A stretch of 64,000 bases of DNA, taken from the NCBI GenBank assembly GCA_963835775.1, contig CAWIHB010000017.1:62001-126000 (forward strand). The letters are read 5' to 3'. The position numbers and the translations under genes are program-made. This document shows positions 7,148-15,803 of this stretch, piece after piece. The DNA is from Palsa-504 sp963835775 (GTDB taxonomy: Bacteria; Actinomycetota; Actinomycetes; Streptosporangiales; Streptosporangiaceae). Below the pieces are notes generated by a model that was not told where the DNA came from, did no database searches, and worked only from the letters and a program-made list of their open reading frames with translations. The first letter of the stretch is position 1. Each line of letters begins with the position of its first letter.

Positions 7148-8431
7148 TCAGCCTGCCCAGGCCGGCTTGGTCGCCAGGATCTGCACCGAGCCGGCGGTGC
7201 CGCTCGGCAGGACCTGGTCGAACGAGCCCTTCTGCCACTGGAAGATGAAGGCCGCCGCGTCGCCGTTCTCGCCCAGGGCGTCAAACTTCACGGGGCCCTG
7301 CACGGTGTTCAGCTTGATCCCGCCGTGCAGGTAGCTGATGATCTTGGTGTTGTCGGTGCCGCCGGTGGCCGCCACCGCCTGGGCCACGACCTCGCCCACG
7401 GAGTAGGCCTCGGCCACGTCGGCGTTGACGCCGGACGCGCTCCCGCCGTACTGGGCGATGTACTCGCTGACCATCTGACGGCTCGCCGGGTTGTCGTAGC
7501 CGGGATACCAGCCGTCGGGCACCATCATGCCGTTGGCGTTGGTTGCGCCGACCACCGAGGTGAACGCGCCGCCCTGATCCGGCCCGGCCGCCGCGATGAA
7601 CAGCTTGGGCGTGTAGTGCTGCTGCTCGAATGCCTGCATGAAGGCATCGACCGTCGGCACGTCGGTGGAGCCGAGCACGACGAGCTGAGCGCCGCTCGCC
7701 GCCACCTGGTCCGCCGGGGCCTGGTAGGAGGAGACCTCCTCGGGGAACGCGCTCGAGTACACCGTCTGGATGTTGAGGCTTTCCAGCAGCGTCTGGGCGA
7801 GCTGCACCGGCGGGTCCGCGAACGGGTCCTGGGCCATCGGGTAGGCCGCGGTCTTGGGCCGCTCGCTCGGCGGCAGGGACCTGATCCAGTTCACGAACGG
7901 CACCATCTCGTCCGCGACCGGCAGGCTCACGTCGAACACGTTGTGGTCAGCCAGGTTGGATGGGGTGTCGAAGACCGACGGCGCGCCGCCGGCTCCTTCC
8001 ACCAGGGCCATGTCGTAGCGCGCCGCCACCGAGGATGCCGGAGCGGTGAGCAGCGACGAGAACGGCCCGAAGGCCAGGTCCACATGGTCCTGGCCGAACA
8101 GCGTCTGGTAGTTGGTGACCACCTGGTTCGGCGAGCTGTTGTCGTTGAGGATGGTCAGCCTGACCGGCCGGCCGAGGAGACCGCCGTGGGCGTTCACGTC
8201 CTTCGCCCACAGCAGGTAGCCCTTGTCGAACGCCTGGCCGTCGGCGGAGAAGTCGCCGGTCAGCGACAATGACGCGCCGATGGTGATCGGGGCGTTGGGA
8301 TTGCTGGTCGCGGCCGGGCTGCTGCTCGAGTTGCTGCTGCTCGTGCAGGCGGCCAGCACACTCACGCCGGCCACCAGAACTGCGCTTTTGGCGAATGCGT
8401 TCCAACAGAACCGGGGGTGCACAGGTCTCAC
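7148..8431 (-). CDS. Branched-chain amino acid/urea-type ABC transporter substrate-binding lipoprotein
   Basis: 427 residues from the GTG at 8431, chosen because AAGGAGGA lies 7 nt upstream; longer in-frame extensions are not signal-like. A signal peptide with lipobox VLAAC places the lipid-modified Cys at residue 29, followed by a Ser-rich linker. The mature part is a type I periplasmic-binding fold (Peripla_BP_6): ITIGASLSLTGDFSADGQAF, RLTILNDNSSPNQ, GPFSSLLTAP, GAQLVVLGST. No permease or ATPase genes are adjacent, so it is an orphan binding protein or partners with a remote transporter. The ligand cannot be told from sequence. Confidence 0.88.
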   Translation of the reverse strand: MRPVHPRFCWNAFAKSAVLVAGVSVLAACTSSSNSSSSPAATSNPNAPITIGASLSLTGDFSADGQAFDKGYLLWAKDVNAHGGLLGRPVRLTILNDNSSPNQVVTNYQTLFGQDHVDLAFGPFSSLLTAPASSVAARYDMALVEGAGGAPSVFDTPSNLADHNVFDVSLPVADEMVPFVNWIRSLPPSERPKTAAYPMAQDPFADPPVQLAQTLLESLNIQTVYSSAFPEEVSSYQAPADQVAASGAQLVVLGSTDVPTVDAFMQAFEQQHYTPKLFIAAAGPDQGGAFTSVVGATNANGMMVPDGWYPGYDNPASRQMVSEYIAQYGGSASGVNADVAEAYSVGEVVAQAVAATGGTDNTKIISYLHGGIKLNTVQGPVKFDALGENGDAAAFIFQWQKGSFDQVLPSGTAGSVQILATKPAWAG

Positions 8432-8828
8432 ACCCAGTTCCTCCTTCCTCGGCATTAATGCCTTGGCGGTCCGTACCCGCCGGATACGTCCGCATGCTCC
8501 CATTTGCCGGTTATACCGGGCCAAGGCCACTCTTGCCCGACAAATACCATGAAACGAAATGCGTATCTCCATCCCCTGGGCCCACGAAGCTGGCCGGCGG
8601 TCGCCAATCGGCTCGGCCGCCCGCAGACGCATCATCTTCAGCAGCCGCAATGTGCCGCTGCGGGCCCGCTGGTCAGCGCCTCGGCGCCGGCCAGCAGCGC
8701 ATACACTGCGCGGGATCGGCCGGGATCATCGATCACCTTCTGCCGCTTGCTGCTCAGTGCTGGTGTCCCTTCTAATCGAGTCATGAGTGGGTTCGCTCCG
8801 ACCAGGTAGATACGGGAGGACAGGGAGG
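8432..8828. other. Divergent intergenic region between the lipoprotein and MgtE-like genes
   Basis: 397 nt without a convincing gene. It separates two divergent units, so both promoters must lie here. The segment next to the lipoprotein gene (about 8450-8560) is the least GC-rich. GGGAGGACAGGGAGG just before 8829 is a ribosome-binding stretch for the MgtE-like gene. No inverted repeat or RNA gene is evident. Confidence 0.4.
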
Positions 8829-8902
8829 GTGCCTGACGATGTTCCGGCCGCCAGATTTTCACGTCCCGGCTGAAGGGCCGGCCGCTGCTGGACAGCGAGG
8901 GC

Positions 8903-10042
8903 ATGACCATCGGCCGGATCCGCGACGTCGTGATCCTGCCCTCGGCCGGCAAGGAGCCGCCGCGCGCCCTGGGCCTGGTCGTGACGCTGCAGCGGCGCCG
9001 GATCTTCGTCAACCTGGGCCAGATCGCCGAGATCTCCGTCGACGGCGCCCACCTGCACGGCGGCGGCGTCGACCTGGATCGCTTCACCCGGCGGACCGGG
9101 GAGATCCTGGCGTCCGAGCTGTACGGCAGGCACACCGATGACGGCACCATCGTGGACGTCGCCATCAGCCCGTGCGAGCATCGGCGGATCGGCTGGGAGG
9201 TCACCGACCTGGCCGTCTCGCGCGGCCTGAGCCTGCTGCACCGCGGCCCGGAGATCATGCCCTGGGACCGGCACCCGGACCTGTTCCAGACCGATCCGCT
9301 GGCCGAGCAGCTGGCGGGCCTGCGCGAGCTGCGGCCCGCCGACCTGGCCCACGCCGTCGAGGGCATGCCGGCCAGCCGGCGCAGCCAGCTAGCGGCCGCG
9401 CTGGACGACGAGGAGCTGGCCGACCTGCTGGAGGAAATGCCCGAGCAGGATCAGATCCGGCTGCTGGACAGCCTCGAGCTCGAGCGCAGTGCCGACGTGG
9501 TCGAGGAGATGGAGCCCGACGACGCCGCGGACCTGCTGGCCGAGATGCCGGCCGACAAGCGGGAACGGCTGCTGACCGCGATGGAATCGGTTCCTGCCGC
9601 GGAACTGCGCCGGCTGCTGCGCTACGACCCCACCACGGCGGGCGGCCTGATGACCTCCCAGCCGCTCATCGTCACGCCGGACACCTCGGTCGCCGAGGTG
9701 CTGGCCCGCATCAGGAACCCGGACATGCCGGTCACATCGGCCGCGCAGGTGTTCGTGTGCGAGCCGCCCATGGTCACGCCGACCGGGCGCTACCTGGGCA
9801 GCGTGGGCTTCCAGCGGCTGCTGCGCCGGGCCCCGGCCACCCTGGTCGGCACGTGCGTCGAGGAGGGCAGCGTGTTCGTCCGGCCCGATCTGCCCGAGTC
9901 CGAGCTGGCCGCCCGGCTGGCCGCCTACAACCTGGTCAGCGTGGCGGTGTGCGACGACGACGGGCGCCTGCTCGGCGCGGTGACCGTGGACGACGTGCTG
10001 GACCACCTGCTGCCTGCGGGCTGGCGCGGGACGGGAGGCTGA
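8903..10042 (+). CDS. MgtE N-domain/CBS-domain protein (PRC-barrel N-terminus), 5' end probably frameshifted
   Basis: From ATG 8903: 379 residues. A PRC-barrel-like start (TIGRIRDVVIL), an MgtE intracellular N domain of repeated acidic helices (about 140-235: LADLLEEMPEQDQ, DAADLLAEMPADK) and paired CBS motifs (about 250-372) ending AVTVDDVLDHLLP. No Mg2+ channel membrane domain is present, so this is a stand-alone cytoplasmic sensor module. The ATG has no good ribosome site. Just upstream the same frame reads IFTSRLKGRPLLDSEG, typical of the family, but has no start codon; a GTG at 8829 behind GGGAGG opens VPDDVPAAR one frame off. A missing base near 8850 would join them. A DUF1003 gene follows after 1 nt. 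Confidence 0.8.
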   Translation: MTIGRIRDVVILPSAGKEPPRALGLVVTLQRRRIFVNLGQIAEISVDGAHLHGGGVDLDRFTRRTGEILASELYGRHTDDGTIVDVAISPCEHRRIGWEVTDLAVSRGLSLLHRGPEIMPWDRHPDLFQTDPLAEQLAGLRELRPADLAHAVEGMPASRRSQLAAALDDEELADLLEEMPEQDQIRLLDSLELERSADVVEEMEPDDAADLLAEMPADKRERLLTAMESVPAAELRRLLRYDPTTAGGLMTSQPLIVTPDTSVAEVLARIRNPDMPVTSAAQVFVCEPPMVTPTGRYLGSVGFQRLLRRAPATLVGTCVEEGSVFVRPDLPESELAARLAAYNLVSVAVCDDDGRLLGAVTVDDVLDHLLPAGWRGTGG

Positions 10043-10043
10043 C

Positions 10044-10568
10044 ATGGCCCGGCTTTCTCTTCGCCGGCTCAGCGAGCGGGCCGATCTGTCGGTGCCGCGC
10101 GGATCCCCGCAGATGGGGGCCAGGTATGACGCCGACGCCTTCGGGCGGTTCTCGGAGGCGATCGCGCGGTTCCTGGGCACCGGGCGGTTCCTGTTCTGGC
10201 AGACGGTGCTCGTGCTGGTCTGGATCATGCTCAACAGCATCGGCCTGGTCCAGCACTGGGACCCGTATCCGTTCATCCTGCTCAACCTGGCCTTCTCGAC
10301 CCAGGCGGCCTACGCCGCACCGCTGATCCTGCTGGCCCAGAACCGGCAGGACGACCGGGACCGGGCCAACATCGACCGCGACCGCGAGGTAGCGGCGCGG
10401 ACCCAGGCCGACACCGAGTTCCTGGCCCGCGAGCTGGCCGCGGTCCGGCTGGCGCTGTCCGACGTGGTCACCACCCAGGACCTGGAGGACTCGCTGTCCC
10501 GGCTGGCCAAGCTGATCGCCGATCAGCCGCTGCCGGACCGGCCCCCCGCGGCGCCGGACGAGCAATGA
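10044..10568 (+). CDS. DUF1003 membrane protein
   Basis: 174 residues. Two transmembrane helices (about 49-71 and 76-98) carry the DUF1003 signature (FLFWQTVLVLVWIMLN, then PFILLNLAFSTQAAYAAP), followed by a charged helical tail with repeated Arg/Asp (NRQDDRDRANIDRDREVAAR). The start lies 1 nt after the MgtE-N/CBS gene, an adjacency common in actinobacteria, suggesting co-expression and possibly a joint role in ion homeostasis. The biochemical role of DUF1003 is not known. Confidence 0.88.
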   Translation: MARLSLRRLSERADLSVPRGSPQMGARYDADAFGRFSEAIARFLGTGRFLFWQTVLVLVWIMLNSIGLVQHWDPYPFILLNLAFSTQAAYAAPLILLAQNRQDDRDRANIDRDREVAARTQADTEFLARELAAVRLALSDVVTTQDLEDSLSRLAKLIADQPLPDRPPAAPDEQ

Positions 10569-10729
10569 TCAGCTAGCCGGGCGTACCTGGTTTAGCAGCA
10601 GTTGCTGCTGGTAGTGGGTGGTTGTCGATTGCGCAGCCAGGGTGCGTGGTACGCGGCCTGGGGCGGCGGGGCTGCGTGCGCGACCGGTTCCGGTAACGGC
10701 CGGTGCCGCGGCGCTGGGGAGGCGATCGC

Positions 10730-11227
10730 GTGGCCATCAGCGAGCCAGGCGGACCTGACCGCAGGTCGGGACCGGCCCGTGGCACTGCGGGTGCCGCCCC
10801 TCCCCTCCTTGACCTGGCCTTTGACTCCGCCACGCTGCACCTGCTCCGGGTCGAAGTGCAGGCTCGCGCGGACCAGGCCGGGTTCGCGCCGGCCCGGGCG
10901 ACCGACGTGGTGCTGGCCCTGCACGAGCTGGCGGCCAACGCCGTCCGGCACGGCGCCGGCGCCGGTCGGCTGCGGATCTGGCCGCGAGCCGCCGCCTGGC
11001 TCTGCCAGGTCGAGGACGGCGACCCGCGGCCGGCCGGCGACCCCGGTGACGGCGACGCTTCCGGGCTGGCGGCGATGACCGCCTGGCAGGCCGTGCCGGG
11101 CCACGGCCTGTGGGTGGTCCGCCAAGTGGCGGACCAGCTGCAGGTCAGGTCCGGTCCCGGCGGCACCCGGGCCACCGTCACCTTCGGCCTGCCCGCCGCG
11201 GATACCGGTGCTGCCCAGTTGCGCTGA
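10730..11227 (+). CDS. Anti-sigma-factor-like ATP-binding protein (HATPase_c_2)
   Basis: 165 residues from GTG 10730, chosen because GGGGAGG lies 7 nt upstream; a longer frame to 10703 lacks a ribosome site. The GHKL fold shows VVLALHELAANAVRHGAG (N-box), VEDGDP (G1-like) and GHGLWVVRQVADQLQV (G2). Short single-domain proteins of this type are RsbW/SpoIIAB-like kinases or anti-sigma factors in partner-switching systems. No sigma factor or antagonist lies next to it, so its partners are elsewhere; a STAS protein occurs at 58.8 kb. Confidence 0.82.
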   Translation: MAISEPGGPDRRSGPARGTAGAAPPLLDLAFDSATLHLLRVEVQARADQAGFAPARATDVVLALHELAANAVRHGAGAGRLRIWPRAAAWLCQVEDGDPRPAGDPGDGDASGLAAMTAWQAVPGHGLWVVRQVADQLQVRSGPGGTRATVTFGLPAADTGAAQLR

Positions 11228-11313
11228 GGCCAGGCGCTCCGGGGCCGCAGGTTTGCCCGCCTGCTCACGGGTAGATAGGGCGAACGCAATCCGCTAGGAA
11301 AAGGAGCAAGCCG

Positions 11314-11385
11314 ATGTATATCGGTATTGGGACCGTGGTCCTCATCATCATTATCGTGCTGGTCATCCTCATGCTGCGGCGGTAA
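11314..11385 (+). CDS. 23-residue membrane microprotein coupled to the AI-2E transporter gene
   Basis: ATG at 11314, TAA at 11383-11385. The peptide starts MYIGIGTVV, continues with an uninterrupted Ile/Leu/Val run and ends MLRR: one transmembrane helix with a positive inside anchor. AAGGAG stands 8 nt upstream of the ATG. The stop overlaps the start of the following transporter gene (TAATG), a classic translational-coupling arrangement. Codon content, ribosome site and overlap support real expression. It may be a small subunit or regulator of the transporter, or a translated leader. Confidence 0.65.
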   Translation: MYIGIGTVVLIIIIVLVILMLRR

Positions 11386-12593
11386 TGCACGTCGGCGAGC
11401 GCACCGAGGCGCCGGAAGCGGCCGAGGTCCGGGCTCAGGAAGAGGTCCGGACCCAGGACGGCCGGGAGCCGCAGGACCAGGCTCCCGGCGGAGGCCGGAT
11501 CCAGGAGGCCCTGGAGACGGCGGCCGTCATTGCGGAAGCCTCAGGTGGCCTTGGTGCACCCGGGCGGCCCATCAACCGGCGCTCCCCGTTCATGGTCGGC
11601 CTGGCCGGGGCCTTCGGCGTGGCGGTGGCCTACGGCCTGGTCGAGCTGGTTATCCGGGCCCGGTCGGTGCTGATCATCATCGGGCTGGCCGCCTTCATCG
11701 CCGCCGGCCTGGACCCCATTGTGGGCTGGCTGGTCAGGCACCGCATTTCCCGCTGGGCCGCGGCGGGAATCGTCATCGCCTCCGCGCTCGCCATCGCGGC
11801 GGGGTTCCTGGCCGCCGCCATCCCGCCGCTGGCTTCGGAGGCCGCGGCGTTCGCTCACCAGGTCCCGCACTACATGCACAGCCTGCAGGACCGCAGTTCC
11901 GAGCTGGGCAAGCTCAACGTCAAGTACCACCTCCAGCAGCGCCTCTCCAGCCTGCTCACCAGCGGCGGAAGCTCCCTGGTGGGCGGGGTCCTGGGCGCGG
12001 GGGAACTCGTGCTCAGCACGGTGTCCTTTATCCTGGCCGTGCTGGTCCTGAGCATCTACTTCCTGATCGGCCTGCCCCGCATCAAGGTGTTCGCCTACCA
12101 GCTGGTGCCGCACTCGCGGCGGCCCCGGGTCATCCTCATCGGCGACGAGATCCTGGCCAAGGTGGGCGGCTATGTGCTGGGGAACTTCATCACCTCGGTG
12201 ATCGCCGGCCTGGGCACCTTTTTCTGGCTGCTGGCCTGGGGCGTGCCCTACCCGATCCTGCTGGCCATGTTCGTGGCCTTCCTCGACCTCATCCCGGTGA
12301 TCGGGTCGACCGTGGGCGGGGCGGTGGTGAGCCTGGTCGCGCTGACCGTATCCCTGCCGGTCGCGGTGGCCACCTTGGCCTTCTACATCGTGTACCGGCT
12401 GGCCGAGGACTACCTGATCGTGCCCCGGGTGATGGGCCGCACGGTACAGGTGCCGGCCATCGTCAGCCTGATCGCGGTGCTGATCGGCGGGGTCCTGCTC
12501 GGCATCGTCGGCGCCCTGGTGGCGATCCCGGTGGCCGCGGCCATCCGGCTGCTGCTGCATGAAGTGGCCATCCGCCGCCTGGACGACAGCTGA
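11385..12593 (+). CDS. AI-2E family transporter (PerM/UPF0118)
   Basis: 402 residues. An acidic, low-complexity N-terminus of about 60 residues precedes 7-8 hydrophobic helices. Family signatures are GLDPIVGWLVRHRISRWAAA early, SIYFLIGLPRIK in the middle and the C-terminal block DLIPVIGSTVGG, EDYLIVPRVMGRTVQVP and ALVAIPVAAAIRLLL. The family was named from E. coli TqsA, but members also include Na+/H+ antiporters, so substrate is unknown. The ATG overlaps the stop of the preceding microprotein gene. Confidence 0.9.
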   Translation: MHVGERTEAPEAAEVRAQEEVRTQDGREPQDQAPGGGRIQEALETAAVIAEASGGLGAPGRPINRRSPFMVGLAGAFGVAVAYGLVELVIRARSVLIIIGLAAFIAAGLDPIVGWLVRHRISRWAAAGIVIASALAIAAGFLAAAIPPLASEAAAFAHQVPHYMHSLQDRSSELGKLNVKYHLQQRLSSLLTSGGSSLVGGVLGAGELVLSTVSFILAVLVLSIYFLIGLPRIKVFAYQLVPHSRRPRVILIGDEILAKVGGYVLGNFITSVIAGLGTFFWLLAWGVPYPILLAMFVAFLDLIPVIGSTVGGAVVSLVALTVSLPVAVATLAFYIVYRLAEDYLIVPRVMGRTVQVPAIVSLIAVLIGGVLLGIVGALVAIPVAAAIRLLLHEVAIRRLDDS

Positions 12594-12614
12594 GCCGGCC
12601 CAGAGCACCACGGA

Positions 12615-12641
12615 CCGTTCGGATATTAATGATCTGAACGG
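12615..12641. terminator. Bidirectional terminator hairpin between convergent genes
   Basis: Inverted repeat with 10-bp arms (12615-12624 and 12632-12641, one G:T pair) and an A/T-rich 7-nt loop. It lies between the ends of the AI-2E transporter gene and the minus-strand methyltransferase gene and can fold on either strand. Confidence 0.7.
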
Positions 12642-12696
12642 CCCTGGCTGATGCGGCCGGTCACGACACGATACGCAGGGCCATCGGGCTGACACG

Positions 12697-13305
12697 TCAG
12701 GGCTCGCGTATCGCGCGGACCAGGGTGTCGATGGCGGTCGCCGGGGTGCCGTCCTTTTCCACCGCCCGGCGCACCCGCTCGGCCCGCAGCACCCGCAGCC
12801 CGGCCAGGCCGGCGGCGATCATCTCGGGCGTGTACAGCACCTCCGGATACTGCGGGCCGCCGGCGCCTTCGGTCAGGTTGGTCAGGTCATGGCCGACGAC
12901 GAACATTGTGCCGCCCGGGGCGACCGCGGCCACCGCGCCGGCCAGCAGCTTGGCCCGCAACTCCGGCGCGACCTGGGCGTAGGCGATGAGGACCAGGTCG
13001 AAGGCGGCGGATTCCGGCTGGTAGTCGTTCAGGTCAGCGACGATCCAGGTCACCTGCTCCGCCCCGACGCCGCGGGCCGCGCTCAGCTTGCGGCCCTTCT
13101 CCAGGCCGACCCGGGAGAAGTCCACCGCGGTCACACGCCAGCCGCGTTCGGCCAGCCAGACCGTGTTGCGGCCCTCGCCGGCGGCCAGGTCGAGGGCGCG
13201 GCCCGGGGGCAGGCCGGCGAGTTCGGCCGCCACGAACTGGTTCGGCTCGGTGCTCCAGGTGAATTCCGAGCTCGCATAGCGCTCGTCCCATTGCTGACTG
13301 TCCAC
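12697..13305 (-). CDS. Class I SAM-dependent methyltransferase
   Basis: 202 residues from GTG 13305, selected because AGGGAGAG lies about 7 nt upstream and the homologous part starts there (DSQQWDERYASSEFTW). Motif I is ALDLAAGEGRNTVWLAERG (SAM-binding glycine loop), motif II VTAVDFS, then IVADLNDY and FDLVLIAYAQ. It resembles TehB/Methyltransf_25 small-molecule methyltransferases. It is the last gene of a minus-strand run from the MttB-family gene, 17 nt after the DNA methyltransferase. Substrate unknown. Confidence 0.85.
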   Translation of the reverse strand: MDSQQWDERYASSEFTWSTEPNQFVAAELAGLPPGRALDLAAGEGRNTVWLAERGWRVTAVDFSRVGLEKGRKLSAARGVGAEQVTWIVADLNDYQPESAAFDLVLIAYAQVAPELRAKLLAGAVAAVAPGGTMFVVGHDLTNLTEGAGGPQYPEVLYTPEMIAAGLAGLRVLRAERVRRAVEKDGTPATAIDTLVRAIREP

Positions 13306-13322
13306 CTGGCTACTCTCCCTGA

Positions 13323-14345
13323 TCAGCCAGGCGCCGGGCAAGCCAGGCCCGCGAGCCGCGCCGCGGCCAGGTCGGCAAAGGCCGGATCGGTTTCCGCGGC
13401 GAAGGCACGGCGGCCCAGCGCGAGCGCCGCCACCGACGCCGAGCACAGCCCGCCGAACGGCTCCCAGATCACGTCGCCCGGTTCGGTCACCGCCGTGATC
13501 AGGCGCTCCATGAACTCCAGCGGCTTCTGGTTCAGGTGCGCCGAACTCGCGGCGGTCGGGTGGTAGACCCGGGGGGCGGCCCGGCGGCCGGTGCCCTTGA
13601 GCCGCTCGTCGTCGTGCAGCGGCCGCCGGGCCCACACGTTGGTCAGGCCGTGCGCGTGCCGCCAGCGGTAGCGCAGCGCGTCCCACTGCTTCGCGGTGAC
13701 CGGCCGCTCGCCGTCGAGCGAGTAGTACGGCCAGCCGGACGGCCGGCCGTGGGCGTTGGCGTAGGCCGCCAGCCGTTCGGTCATCTCGCCCGGCGGCCAG
13801 TACCACAGCCAGTCCTTGGTCAGGTACTTCCTGGTGGCCGCGTTCTTGACCCCGCAGGCCTCGTTGGCCTTCGACAGCGGCAGCCCGGACCTGAGCCATT
13901 CGTGCCTGACCCAGTCCTTGACCGGCATGGCCGCCGGCGCCCCGCCTGGTCCAGGCACGGTCAGCTGGCGCTGGTAGAACGCACACACCTCGGTCACCAC
14001 CGGGAACTGCCTGATGGTCCGGCCGTTCACGTTGCCCGCTATATGGGCCAGGCCCTTGTCCCACACGATCAGCTGGACATAGTCCCAGCCATGGGAGGCC
14101 AGCACCGGATGGACGCTGGCCCAGCCGATCTCGGTGTTCCAGAACCACAGCGTGGTCGCGGGCCCGGCGGCCGCCGACCAGCGGGCGATGTGCGGGCGGT
14201 ACCAGTCCGGGAGGCCGTCCGCGGCCACGGTGTCGCCGTGGAACCCGCGCACGCCGTAGGCGCCGTCACTGACGATAGTCACCGGCGCCGGCCAGCCCGG
14301 GTAGGCGTCCAGCGCGTCGCCGCGGAACAGCTCGAACGCCGTCAT
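13323..14345 (-). CDS. Site-specific DNA methyltransferase (N6_N4-type), orphan
   Basis: 340 residues. The C-terminus carries the SAM-binding motif I (VIWEPFGGLCSASVAALALG near 290), preceded by NQKPLEFMERLITA, the usual motif X/I region of N6-adenine or N4-cytosine methylases. The N-terminal motif IV, normally DPPY or SPPY, appears here as SDGAYG (residues 26-31). The tyrosine is retained but the two prolines are lost. The central target-recognition part has many Trp residues. No endonuclease gene is near. It lies 26 nt after sdaA and 17 nt before the small methyltransferase gene, so it is probably co-transcribed with them. Confidence 0.8.
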   Translation of the reverse strand: MTAFELFRGDALDAYPGWPAPVTIVSDGAYGVRGFHGDTVAADGLPDWYRPHIARWSAAAGPATTLWFWNTEIGWASVHPVLASHGWDYVQLIVWDKGLAHIAGNVNGRTIRQFPVVTEVCAFYQRQLTVPGPGGAPAAMPVKDWVRHEWLRSGLPLSKANEACGVKNAATRKYLTKDWLWYWPPGEMTERLAAYANAHGRPSGWPYYSLDGERPVTAKQWDALRYRWRHAHGLTNVWARRPLHDDERLKGTGRRAAPRVYHPTAASSAHLNQKPLEFMERLITAVTEPGDVIWEPFGGLCSASVAALALGRRAFAAETDPAFADLAAARLAGLACPAPG

Positions 14346-14371
14346 GGGCTAGCACTCTATTACGCCGGGGG

Positions 14372-15775
14372 CTAGCACTCGATGACGTTGACGGCCAGGC
14401 CGCCGCGCGACGTCTCCTTGTATTTGTCCAGCATGTCGCGGCCGGTGATGCGCATGGTGTTGATCGCCTTGTCGAGCGAGACGAAATGCCGGCCATCGCC
14501 GTGCAGGGCCAGCCGGGCCGCGTTGATGGCGGTGATGGACGCGACCGCGTTCCGCTCGATGCACGGCACCTGGACCAGCCCGCCGACCGGGTCGCAGGTC
14601 AGCCCCAGGTTGTGCTCGATGCCGATCTCGGCCGCGTTCTCCACCTGCTCCGGCGTCCCGCCCAGCACCTCGGCCAGCGCGCCCGCGGCCATTGAGCAGG
14701 CCGAGCCGACCTCGCCCTGGCAGCCGACCTCGGCGCCGGAGATGGAGGCGTTCTCCTTGAACAGCACGCCGATGGCCGCCGCGGTCAGCAGGAACCTGGT
14801 CACGCCCCGGGCCGACGCGCCGGGCACGAACCGGTCGTAGTAGTGCAGCACGGCGGGGATGATGCCGGCCGCGCCGTTGGTGGGTGCGGTGACCACCCGG
14901 CCGCCGGCCGCGTTCTCCTCGTTGACGGCCAGCGCGAACAGCGTCACCCAGTCCATGGCCCGCAGCGGGTCGTCGCCGTTGTGCTCGCTGGTGAGCTGCC
15001 GCAGCAGCCGCGGCGCGCGGCGCTGGATCTTCAGCCCGCCCGGCAGCATCCCGTCGGTGCCGCAGCCGTGCTGCACGCAGGCCTGCATCACCTGCCAGAT
15101 GTCACCCAGCTCCGTCTCCACCTGCACGGCGGTCCGGCCCAGGGCCAGCTCGTTGGCCAGCATGACCCCGGAGAAGGGCAGCCCGCTGCGGGTGGTGTGG
15201 GCCAGCAGTTCCGCGCCGGTCGTGAACGGGTAGGGCAGGACAGTACTGTCCTGGACCGGTACGGACCCCTTGGCCCCCTTGGCCCCCTTGGCCCCCTCGG
15301 CTTCGGTCTGGTCCGCGACGAAGCCGCCGCCCACCGAGTAGTAGTCGCGTTCCCTGATCAGCGTCCCGCCGGCATCGCAGGCGGTGAAGCGCATCGCGTT
15401 GGGGTGGTAGCTGAGCTTCTTGCGGCGGTTGAATTCCAGGTGCTCGGCGGGGACGAAGCCGATCTCGTGCTCGCCGAGCAGGCTCAGCCGGCCGCTGCCC
15501 GCGATGGCCGCCAGCCGGGCCGGTATCGCGTCCACGTCCACCGTGGCCGGCTGCTCGCCCTCCAGCCCGAGCAGCACGGCCTTGTCGCTGCCGTGCCCCT
15601 TGCCGGTCAGGCCCAGCGAGCCGTACAGGCAGACCCGTACCGTCTGGACTTGCGGCAGGAGGCCGTCGTCGCGCAGGCCCACGGCGAACATCCGGGCCGC
15701 CTTCATCGGCCCGACCGTATGCGAGCTGGACGGGCCGATGCCCACTTTGAAAAGGTCAAAGACGCTGATGGTCAT
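14372..15775 (-). CDS. sdaA: L-serine ammonia-lyase (L-serine dehydratase, single-chain, iron-sulfur type)
   Basis: 467 residues. It converts L-serine to pyruvate and ammonia using a [4Fe-4S] cluster. Visible blocks are SVFDLFKVGIGPSSSHTVGP at the N-terminus (beta domain), then the alpha domain with NAAGGRVVTAPTNGAAGIIP, GCQGEVGSACSMAAGALAE and LTCDPVGGLVQVPCIERNA, the last two carrying likely cluster-ligand cysteines. The start at ATG 15775 gives the usual family N-terminus. A 9-bp tandem repeat at about 15267-15297 inserts GAKGAKGAKG into a probably exposed loop near residue 165. It follows the MttB-family gene by 28 nt. In that context it would feed serine made from glycine and methylene-THF to pyruvate. 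Confidence 0.93.
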   Translation of the reverse strand: MTISVFDLFKVGIGPSSSHTVGPMKAARMFAVGLRDDGLLPQVQTVRVCLYGSLGLTGKGHGSDKAVLLGLEGEQPATVDVDAIPARLAAIAGSGRLSLLGEHEIGFVPAEHLEFNRRKKLSYHPNAMRFTACDAGGTLIRERDYYSVGGGFVADQTEAEGAKGAKGAKGSVPVQDSTVLPYPFTTGAELLAHTTRSGLPFSGVMLANELALGRTAVQVETELGDIWQVMQACVQHGCGTDGMLPGGLKIQRRAPRLLRQLTSEHNGDDPLRAMDWVTLFALAVNEENAAGGRVVTAPTNGAAGIIPAVLHYYDRFVPGASARGVTRFLLTAAAIGVLFKENASISGAEVGCQGEVGSACSMAAGALAEVLGGTPEQVENAAEIGIEHNLGLTCDPVGGLVQVPCIERNAVASITAINAARLALHGDGRHFVSLDKAINTMRITGRDMLDKYKETSRGGLAVNVIEC

Positions 15776-15803
15776 GATGCGCTCCACCGGACGCGGGTGA
15801 GGG

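Noticed and set aside
10594..10609. Short AGCAGCA/TGCTGCT inverted repeat after the DUF1003 gene as terminator
   Set aside because: Only 7 bp with a 2-nt loop, too tight to fold as a normal terminator.
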